Of a stretch of 64,000 nucleotides of DNA, positions 57,624 to 64,000 are shown piece by piece. This DNA is from Bacillus_BD sp963765265 (GTDB taxonomy: Bacteria; Bacillota; Bacilli; Bacillales; Cytobacillaceae). A program made the position numbers and the translations under genes. How positions within the stretch are numbered: the first letter of the stretch is position 1; every line of letters starts with the position of its first letter. The notes below the pieces were generated by a model. It made no database searches. It worked only from the letters and a program-made list of their open reading frames with translations, and was not told the DNA's origin. The stretch covers positions 1 through 64,000 of the forward strand of contig CAVXVN010000005.1 of the NCBI GenBank assembly GCA_963765265.1, given 5' to 3'.

Positions 57624-59168
57624 ATGAGAATTAATCATAATATTGCAGCACTTAACACGTATCGTCAGTTGGGTAGTGCAAACAATGCACAACAAAATCA
57701 ATGGAGAAATTATCTTCAGGTCTTCGTATTAACAGTGCAGGAGATGATGCAGCAGGTCTAGCAATCTCTGAAAAAATGCGTGGACAAGTTCGTGGTTTAG
57801 ACCAAGCTTCAACAAATGCTCAAGATGGTAATTTCAATGATTCAAACAGCTGAAGGTGCATTAAATGAAACACATGATATTCTTCAACGTATGCGTGAAT
57901 TAGCTGTTCAATCGTCAAATGATACAAATACAGAACTGAAGATCGAGAAGCTATTCAAATCAAGAAGTTGATCACAGTTAAGTGAAGAAATTGACCGTAT
58001 TGGTAATACAACTGAATTTAATACTCAAAACATCTTATTAAATGGTAACTTATGGTTCTAAAGTTGAAACAGCTGCAAAGATACGCAAGACAGATATTAC
58101 TGCAACAGATGCTAACATAGGTGATTTCTGAAAGTATCAAACAGTGGTGCATTAGCAGCAGATGAATTATGCACTATAGCTAAACGTTGATGCAGCAGAT
58201 GGTGAACTTGCTACACTATACAGCAACTGATGGAACAACTAACTAAATCTACAGAAGATAGATGCAAATGGATCAGATTAGATGATTTACTACTTCAAGA
58301 TGCTGGTAGTAACTGATACTGAAGTATGTAGGATTTCACAGATTGAAACAAATGCTAGAGTTATCTGATAGACTGAGTGCAGAATAACAGGTTGCAACTG
58401 GTACAATTACATTCCAAATTGGTGCAAACGCAGGATCAAACAATTGACTTTATCTATTAATGATATGAGTGCTACTGCTTTAGGTGTTAATGACTGTAGA
58501 TGTTAGTAATCAGACTGATGCAGCAAATGCTGCAATTAGCAACTAAAGCTATTGACGATGCTATTAAAACAGTTTCTGCTGAACGTTCTAAACTTAGGTG
58601 CATTCCAAAACCGTTTAGACCACACAATCAACAACTTAAACACATCTTCTGAAAACCTAACTGCTGCGGAATCTCGTATCCGTGACGTAGATTATGCTTT
58701 AGCTGCTTAAGCAGTGACAAGCACAGTCGTCCTAGCTGGTAACGGCTAGTGATTATTATCGGGTGAATTGCTGGAAAACCCTTAGAGCTTTTCTTACCAC
58801 AACGTAGTTGGAAACGACAAGCGTGATGGTTTGAAAAAAGAAAAGATTGGGCAATCAGCAGCCAAGCTCCTGTCTCGAAAGAGTGGAGAAGGTTCAACGA
58901 CTAGGATAGACCATCTAAGGCGAAAGCTATGATGATGAAATCCGTAGGTGAAACAATGTCCATCAGCATTGTGAATCCGAAGTGCCCGACCCCTACTAGA
59001 TTGCTAGAGGGTGAAGATATAGTCTAGTCATTTATGAAAGTAAATGTTCGCACGATGGCGAAAGAAATGATGGAACAAACAAAGAATTCAATTCTTTCTC
59101 AAGCATCACAAGCAATGTTGGCTCAAGCAAATCAATTACCTCAAGGAGTTTTACAACTTCTTAGATAA
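57624..59168 (+). CDS. hag: Flagellin, interrupted by group I intron (exons 57624-58688 and 59051-59168; frameshifted)
   Basis: AAGGAGGAAAAGGAA precedes ATG 57624. MRINHNIAALNTYRQLGSAN, LSSGLRINSAGDDAAGLAIS and ETHDILQRMRELAVQSSNDT give the N-terminal D0/D1 region. A heavily error-containing middle (57940-58450) follows, then AIDDAIKTVSAERSKL, FQNRLD, NNLNTSSENLTAAESRIRDV. There the group I intron enters; coding resumes as MAKEMMEQTKNSILSQASQA, MLAQANQLPQGVLQLLR and TAA 59166-59168. At least eight indels lie in exon 1. Spliced length about 390 residues, a normal flagellin. It is controlled by SigD, CsrA/FliW and, by inference, splicing. Confidence 0.88.
58689..59050 (+). ncRNA. Group I self-splicing intron in flagellin gene
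   Basis: Catalytic-core elements appear in the correct order: P AATTGCTGGAAA (58766-58777), Q AATCAGCAGCCAAGC (58853-58867), R GTTCAACGACTAG (58892-58904), S AAGATATAGTCT (59014-59025). P4 is supported by GCTG / CAGC between P and Q, and P7 by GACTA / TAGTC between R and S. A P2-like hairpin CTAGC / GCTAG is near 58730-58751. I place the 5' splice site after T 58688 (CGTGACGT) and the 3' site after G 59050, which restores RDV-T-MAKEMM. Boundaries are uncertain by a few bases. About 362 nt, no homing endonuclease ORF. Group I introns in flagellin genes are known from bacilli. Confidence 0.92.
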
Positions 59169-59491
59169 TTGATTAGAAGGGCGTCTAGCTTGGTAACGAG
59201 CTAGAGTATAACTGGGTGAATTGCTGGAACTTCCTAAAGCTTCATCAACCACAACGTAACTGGAAACGGTCAGCGTGAAGGTTTGAAAATGATGAGGATG
59301 AAACAATGGATAATCAGCAGCCAAGCTCCTGTGAGGAAACTCTGGAGAAGGTTCAACGACTAGAGAACACGGTCTAAGGCAAAAGCTATGACTATGAATC
59401 TCGTAGGGCAGCAAAAGCTGTTCGAAGTGCCCAGCTCCATGAAAAACATGGATGAAGATATAGTCTATTCTATGATCGAAAGACATAGTCG
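59169..59491 (+). ncRNA. Second group I intron, directly after the flagellin stop codon
   Basis: A second full core: P AATTGCTGGAA (59219-59229), Q AATCAGCAGCCAAGC (59312-59326), R GTTCAACGACTAGA (59351-59364), S AAGATATAGTCT (59455-59466), again with GACTA / TAGTC for P7. P2 is CTAGCT / AGCTAG (59185-59213). It is related to the first intron but clearly diverged, so it is not an assembly duplicate of it. Its 5' end abuts the exon 2 stop; the start given here is the first base after that stop. The likely guide GGCGTC (59180-59185) can pair with GACGT at the end of exon 1, with a U-G pair at the splice site. The 3' end is G 59491 or 59492. Confidence 0.85.
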
Positions 59492-59542
59492 GCAAAGCAA
59501 GCCAACCAACAACCACAAGGAGTTCTACAACTTCTTCGTTAA
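59492..59542 (+). pseudogene. Second, shortened flagellin 3' exon
   Basis: GCAAAGCAAGCC onward codes AKQANQQPQGVLQLLR followed by TAA 59540-59542, the flagellin C-terminus, but about 20 residues (EMMEQTKNSILSQASQAMLA) present in exon 2 are missing between AK and QANQ. It lies right after intron 2. It could be a decayed duplicate of exon 2 or an alternative 3' exon. Confidence 0.75.
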
Positions 59543-59556
59543 TATTTAGATTATAT

Positions 59557-59590
59557 GAAAGAGACTCTAGTTTTGCTAGGGTCTCTTTTA
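59557..59590 (+). terminator. Terminator of the flagellin gene
   Basis: AAAAGAGACTCTAG / CTAGGGTCTCTTTT around TTTTG, with a trailing T-rich run. It follows the second flagellin 3' end, so both introns are on one transcript. Confidence 0.9.
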
Positions 59591-59930
59591 CTTTTCAAAT
59601 ATAAGTTATAACGGTAATTAATTTAGCTATATGGAAATTAACTTAAACCCTTGATGATCCGTCACAACGACACCCCAAAGAATTTTGTTTCACATGATTA
59701 ATTAAACAGTATTACTTCTCGCATTTTATCAAATTGATTTTGCAGGATATGAAGTGCATGATATGTCATAAAGAGCAGTATTCTGTAGAAAAATTGTTTG
59801 GGTGAAACAATAATATTAGAATATACGTTCCTAATTGGGTATAATTATCCTAGGTGATAAATAAAGGATCTAAAGGATGAAGTAGATTCTTTGGAAAAAC
59901 AGTTGCATTCCGTCGTACATTAGATAAATA
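59591..59930. other. Intergenic region
   Basis: About 340 bases without a recognised gene, RNA motif or SigD promoter. A short stretch ending at about 59925 (GATGAAGTAGATTCTTTGG) may be a decayed reading frame. Confidence 0.35.
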
Positions 59931-59946
59931 AAGGTGGTGTTTACTC

Positions 59947-60147
59947 ATGGATATCGCACTCATGTCAATGGCCTTAAGTCAAGGACAAATTCAGCAGCAA
60001 GCTTCTATATCTGTCATGAAAAAAGCAATGGATCAGGCAGAAGGCAATGGTGATTTCATTAATAAGATGATGGGACAGGCGAATGTTCAAGCCCTTCAAC
60101 ATGCTGCCCAACCACATTTAGGTGGGAATATTGATATAACAGCATAA
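59947..60147 (+). CDS. YjfB-family putative motility protein
   Basis: 66 residues from ATG 59947 with AAAGGTGGTGTTTACTC upstream. MDIALMSMALSQGQIQQQAS then ISVMKKAMDQAEGN and a hydrophilic C-terminus match the YjfB_motility family. These are SigD-regulated small proteins of unknown role. A terminator follows. Confidence 0.85.
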   Translation: MDIALMSMALSQGQIQQQASISVMKKAMDQAEGNGDFINKMMGQANVQALQHAAQPHLGGNIDITA

Positions 60148-60203
60148 AATAATAGGATGAGCAAACAATTTGAGTTCCTCTTGACTATATAGTACCATAA
60201 TTG

Positions 60204-60250
60204 AGCAACCTGAGTCCAATTTTCATAAGGACTCAGGTTGTTTATTTTTC
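60204..60250 (+). terminator. Terminator
   Basis: GCAACCTGAGTCC pairs with GGACTCAGGTTG around AATTTTCATAA, followed by TTTATTTTTC. Confidence 0.9.
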
Positions 60251-60308
60251 TAGAAAAAGTGACTCTTCATCATTTTTTAAAAAGCAGTTCATTCTATTGA
60301 ACCAGTAT

Positions 60309-60335
60309 TAAAAACTTCCGCCAACATGCCGATAT
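60309..60335 (+). promoter_or_regulatory. SigD promoter of flaG-fliD-fliS-fliT
   Basis: TAAA (60309-60312), 15-base spacer, GCCGATAT (60328-60335): a perfect -10 match to the SigD consensus, 40 bases before flaG. Confidence 0.92.
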
Positions 60336-60374
60336 AAGGAATAACAATGACATTAGCGTAGAGGGGGAAGTCCG

Positions 60375-60738
60375 ATGATTGAACGGATTTCAAATCAAAA
60401 TAACTCAAACGCAACTAGAATAACATCGATAGAAAAAGTGAATCCGTCCCAGCCTGTAAAAGATTTATTGGATGAGACGGAAAAGCAATATAATCATAGT
60501 CAGAAAGAAGTTAATAAGGAAAAAATGGAAGAGGTTGTAAAGGGAATAAATGATTTCCTACAGCCTGTTAATACTTCGATCAAGTTTGTTCTCCATGACA
60601 AATTGAATGATTATTACGTCAACGGTTGTGGATGATGTAACGGATGAAGTCATTAAAGAAATTCCATCGAAGAAATTATTGGATACCTATGCCTCCATGA
60701 TGGAGTTTGTCGGATTACTAGTGGATAAGAGAATATAA
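60375..60738 (+). CDS. flaG: FlaG flagellar protein (one frameshift)
   Basis: GAGGGGGAAGTCCG precedes ATG 60375. Variable N-terminus, then EEVVKGINDFLQPVNTSIKF, VLHDKLNDYYV; an indel near 60622 leads to VVDDVTDEVIKEIPSKKLLD then FVGLLVDKRI and TAA 60736-60738. This is the FlaG/YvyC pattern. About 120 residues. In other bacteria FlaG affects filament length. fliD follows by 15 bases. Confidence 0.9.
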
Positions 60739-60753
60739 GTGAGGTGAATCGGA

Positions 60754-62362
60754 ATGGCAGATATGAGAATTAGTGGTCTCGCGAGCGGAATGAATATAGA
60801 TGAAATTGTGACGAATTTAATGAAAGCAGAGCGAATGCCACTAGATAAGATCACTCAAAAGAAGATCTATACCGAATGGCAACGTGATGATTATCGGACA
60901 ATGAATACGGCCTTATCTGAATTAGATACATTGATTTTTGAAGGAATTGGGAAGCAAGCTTCTTTTAATAAAAAGACCGTTACGACTTCAAATGATGATG
61001 TGCTTTCGGTTACAAATGTGAGTTCTACGAGTGATTTCTCAGGAACGGTTAGTAAAGTGACTCAGCTTGCAAGTGCGGCAACGATGGTTAGTGAGAAACC
61101 TGCAACAAAAAAAGATGGTTCAGCAATTACAATAACTTCAACAACGACAATGGAGAATTTAGGAATACTTGCTCAACCAATTAAAATAGAAGCCATTGAT
61201 AAAGATGGGAAGTTAGTATCATATAGTCTAGACATTGCTTCAACGGATACGTTAGAAAGCGTTATTAATAAAATTAATGCCGACTCTGGAGTTAATGTAT
61301 TTTTTGATGAAAAATAACAAAAATTTTCCATTACAGGCTAAAAATACAGGAGTTATAAGAGATAACGCTGACAATACTATAGATGAATCACTGGTTGCAG
61401 CTATTCAATTGACTGGAGACACTTTTTACTGATGTTATGAAGTTGATAGCTGATAGTAACAATGATAAAGATAGTGATGGAATTACTAGTTATTGGAGCA
61501 TCAACAGGGCAAAATGCCATGCTTAACCTATAATGGTCTAGAAATTGAAAGATCCTCCAACACTTTCACCATCAATGGTGCCAAGCTTACTCTAAAAAAG
61601 ACAACGGAAGCTGGAGATGCGCAGTTACTTTTTCCTCCACACCAGATGTAGATGCTATCTATGATACAATTAAGAAATTTGTCGATAGCTACAATGGATT
61701 AATTGCTAACATCTCAGAAAAAACATCTGAAAAGAAAAATAAGGATTATGCTCCGTTAACTGATGCTCAGAAGGAAGCACTATCAGAGGATGAGATAAAG
61801 AGGTGGGAGATTTAGCCAAAGAAGGGGACCTTACGCAGAGATTCCACTTTGAGTAGTCTACTTACGAAAATGAGAACGTCAATTTATTCGTCTGTCAGTA
61901 GTAATACATCCTTTGAAAGTATGGATAAAATTGGAATATCAACGACTAGTAATTATCTTGAAGGTGGAAAGTTAGAAATTGATGAGGAAAAACTTACGAG
62001 CAGCCATTGAAGAAGATCCTAATGGAATTTATAACCTATTTATGGTTGATGTGAGAGAAAACAGTTGATGGAAAGACAAGTAACAGATCTTGAGAAAAGT
62101 GGCATTGCGAGAAGATTAAGAGCGGATTTAAAGACAGCCATGACAGACATTAGTACGAAAGCTGGTAAAACGTCATCTGTTAATAATACATTTACGTTAG
62201 GAAGTCTATTGGATAATTATGAAGATAAAATTTCGGCTTTTGAAGAACGAATGACAGCACTTGAAATCGCGTTACTATAAACAATTCACGGCAATGGAAA
62301 AAGCTATTAATCAGGCGAATAGCCAAAGTGCATCTCTATCTTCATTTTTCACTACGAGTTAA
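60754..62362 (+). CDS. fliD: Flagellar cap protein FliD (multiply frameshifted)
   Basis: AAGTGAGGTGAATCGGA precedes ATG 60754. MADMRISGLASGMNIDEIVT, NLMKAERMPLDKITQKKIYT and EWQRDDYRTMNTALSELDTL are the conserved FliD N-terminus. The frame is intact to 61317, then shifts many times (near 61310, 61430, 61500, 61540, 61620, 61800, 61845, 61995, 62065, 62270). FliD features continue: TFTINGAKLTLK, FVDSYNGLIANISEK, FESMDKIGISTT, LEGGKLEIDEEKL. It ends RYYKQFTAMEKAINQANSQS then ASLSSFFTTS with TAA 62360-62362. About 535 residues. It caps the filament and folds flagellin monomers. Confidence 0.92.
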
Positions 62363-62388
62363 GGAACGATAGAAAGGAAGATTGAAAC

Positions 62389-62791
62389 GTGGCAATAAAT
62401 AACCCATACAAATCGTATCAACAAAACTCAGTAAACACAGCATCGCCAGGAGAACTCACGTTAATGCTCTATAATGGCTGCATAAAGTTTATTAAGCTTG
62501 CTAAAAAAGCCATTCACTGATAAAAATGTAGAAGAAAAAAATACAAACTTAATTAAAGCGCAAAATATTATTCATGAATTCATGGTGACCTTAAATATGG
62601 ATGTTAAAGTTTCAAGTGAATTAATGGTTATGTACGATTATATAAATCGTCGCTTAGTGGAAGCAAATGTAAACAGTGATCTCGCTATTTTAGAAGAAGT
62701 AGAAGGTTTAGTAACAGAGCTTCGTGATACGTGGAAGCAAGTGATTCAATTGAATCGAAAACAGCAATTTGCGAATAGTGGACAAGCTTAA
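62389..62791 (+). CDS. fliS: Flagellin chaperone FliS (one frameshift)
   Basis: AGAAAGGAAGATTGAAAC precedes GTG 62389. AINNPYKSYQQNSVNTASPG then ELTLMLYNGCIKFIKLAKKA is the FliS N-terminus; one extra base near 62512 shifts to DKNVEEKNTNLIKAQNIIHE, MVMYDYINRRLVEANVNSDL and EEVEGLVTELRDTWKQVI. About 133 residues. FliS binds the disordered flagellin C-terminus for export. The stop TAA overlaps the fliT start (TAATG). Confidence 0.94.
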
Positions 62792-63136
62792 TGAAAGCCA
62801 TTCAAGCTCTCCAAGAAGCGACAGATCAATTGATTGAGCTTCTGCAGCAAGAAGAACTAGATCGTGATGTGCGAATAGAAAAGATTCAAGGTCTATTAGA
62901 TCAACGAGAAGAACTTCTGAAGTCTATTCAACCACCATTTTCTCAACAAGAGAAAGAGCTAGGGAAGCAATTAGTAGAACTCGACCAAAAAGTTAAACAA
63001 CTATTACAGAAACAAAAGCAGGAGATTCAGAAGAGATCTCAAACAACTCCATATGAAAAAAGAATCGAACCAAAAATACACGAACCCCTATGAATCTATG
63101 CCTGTAGATGGATTATTTTACGATAAGCAAAAATAA
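62791..63136 (+). CDS. fliT: FliT-like flagellar chaperone (one frameshift)
   Basis: ATG 62791 overlaps the fliS stop. A mostly helical protein: MKAIQALQEATDQLIELLQQ, IEKIQGLLDQREELLKSIQP, FSQQEKELGKQLVELDQKVK. An indel near 63070-63085 leads to NPYESMPVDGLFYDKQK and TAA 63134-63136, the typical Bacillus FliT ending (NPYxxxxxDGxFYDK). About 114 residues. FliT is the FliD chaperone. Confidence 0.87.
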
Positions 63137-63241
63137 GGGATGTTGAACAAATGATTAATAAAGATGATGTCGTAGCAGCTACACACGCAGCGCAGTCCAC
63201 ATCTAGGTGGAAACATGGAATAAAAGGATAAAAAGCCCATT

Positions 63242-63277
63242 GGAGTAGCCATAATAGGTTGCTCCTTTCTTTTTGAA
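63242..63277 (+). terminator. Terminator of flaG-fliT operon
   Basis: GGAGTAGCC pairs with GGTTGCTCC (two G-U pairs) around ATAATA, followed by TTTCTTTTTG. Confidence 0.8.
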
Positions 63278-63500
63278 TTAAGAAGAAACGTATTGTGGAT
63301 TATAAATAGTTAGATAAAACGAAGTGGGTTCAGTAGAAATTCTCTATAAGTGTATGGATATTCATATTAACTTACCCTGTAAAAAGAACTCAGTACAAGA
63401 AAGTATAGTAAAATAAGTAGAATACCATTTTTTCAAGAGGGTGAGAGTATACGTATCAATGTATACACACCTTATTTTCCTAAAGGTAGGTGATTGACAG

Positions 63501-63728
63501 TTGAATGTACATGGATTCTGTCCGAATTGCGGTAAACTAATAGAAGACAAGTCATTATCTTATTGTATAGAGTGTTACCAAAACGAACGTTCAGATTATG
63601 ATCAGGTAAGAGACTATATACGAAATAACCCTAATTCAAACGCGATGGATGTAGCGAAAGGAACCGGGATCGATATCAGTACCATATCAAAATATATAAA
63701 AGAAAAAACGTTATTATTAAGACAATAA
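63501..63728 (+). CDS. Short YvyF-like zinc-finger protein
   Basis: 75 residues from TTG 63501 with TAGGTGATTGACAG upstream. CPNCGKLIEDKSLSYCIEC then ERSDYDQVRDYIRNNPNSNA and VAKGTGIDISTISKYIKEKT align in layout with the first 70 residues of YvyF at 45179 (CPSCG...CENC, YDIVYKFIR-like, PQVVEGTSVDEDLLLKFI). It has one Cys4 zinc knuckle followed by a helix-turn-helix. Probably a small DNA-binding regulator; the target is unknown. Confidence 0.75.
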   Translation: MNVHGFCPNCGKLIEDKSLSYCIECYQNERSDYDQVRDYIRNNPNSNAMDVAKGTGIDISTISKYIKEKTLLLRQ

Positions 63729-64000
63729 GCCAAGCGAGTAGACCCCAAATCCCTTATTGTCTATGGATCGGGTTCGTCGAAATAGGAACTTATTATATAT
63801 TCAGACTCTCAACTGGTTCCAACCATAATGATTTCGATCTTAAATTACCTATCAATCCCTCGAAAACTACATTTTGGAAGTTGATTTTATTCGTTTTCAA
63901 TCTATAGGATCCCAAATAAAACGTCCTTATAATCAAGATCTAACTCTCTACTTTCCCCATTCTATTTAAAAATAACAAATAGCTACAGATTGAGAAATAG
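63729..64000. other. Non-coding end of window
   Basis: About 270 bases after the YvyF-like gene with no reading frame or motif recognised. Confidence 0.4.

Noticed and set aside
58600..58800. c-di-GMP riboswitch coupled to the group I intron, as known in Clostridioides difficile
   Set aside because: I looked for GEMM hallmarks (GCAAAGC, GGTTACC) near the introns and found none; the only aptamer is 20 kb away.
58628..58897. 89-codon minus-strand frame across exon 1 and intron 1
   Set aside because: It overlaps the conserved group I core and flagellin exon on the other strand; no homing-endonuclease motif such as LAGLIDADG or GIY-YIG.
59151..59516. 121-codon minus-strand frame across intron 2
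   Set aside because: Antisense to the intron core; no protein-like features or endonuclease motif.
63148..63231. 26-codon frame after fliT (MINKDDVVAATHAAQS...)
   Set aside because: Too short, with only a weak RBS-like sequence and no family; not enough to support a gene.

Overview
The window is AT-rich DNA from an endospore-forming, motile member of the Bacillaceae. Evidence for this is a degS-degU / comFA-comFC / yvyF-flgM-flgN-flgK-flgL-yviE-fliW-csrA-hag-flaG-fliD-fliS-fliT gene order close to that of Bacillus, strong GGAGG ribosome binding sites, frequent TTG/GTG starts, an Sda-type sporulation checkpoint protein, and SigD-type promoters. SLH-domain wall enzymes together with a CsaB-type pyruvyl transferase point to an S-layer-bearing relative rather than B. 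subtilis itself. No tRNA, rRNA or CRISPR array was seen.

Layout. (1) 1-4.3 kb: three consecutive genes for secreted Gln/Asn-rich repeat proteins, the first with 123-bp tandem repeats, the third ending in Ca-binding type-3 repeats. (2) 4.4-9.9 kb: an IS3-family deletion remnant and three SLH-anchored peptidoglycan hydrolases. (3) 10-34.6 kb: cell-wall polysaccharide synthesis: two MurJ/Wzx-like flippases, two paralogous Wzy/ligase-like membrane proteins, CsaB, many glycosyltransferases, an ALG13/ALG14-like pair, GtrA/GtrB, TagA- and TagO-like enzymes, and an LCP ligase that attaches polymers to the wall. (4) 34.7-41.3 kb: yvyE, degS-degU, a phased cluster of six DnaA boxes, a c-di-GMP-I riboswitch upstream of an unknown small gene and a chemoreceptor, and sda. 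(5) 41.6-45.6 kb: the com region, with a heptad-repeat protein where comFB is expected. (6) 45.7-63.7 kb: late flagellar genes under several SigD promoters, with two flagellins: a giant one (about 793 aa) and a conventional one.

The most notable discovery is in the conventional flagellin gene. Its 3' part is interrupted by a group I self-splicing intron with clear P, Q, R and S core elements. A second complete group I core follows directly after the flagellin stop codon and is followed by another, shortened flagellin 3' end. This duplicated intron-plus-3'-exon arrangement could allow alternative flagellin C-termini. The same mRNA leader carries a CsrA-binding hairpin, with fliW-csrA immediately upstream.

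Caution: single-base frameshifts are very common, including in genes that should be functional (tagO, flgM, flgK, flgL, fliW, csrA, hag, fliD). In one gene the extra bases look like a merge of two repeat variants. Most frameshifts are therefore probably consensus or assembly errors, and the broken genes are given here as single loci with the junctions noted.
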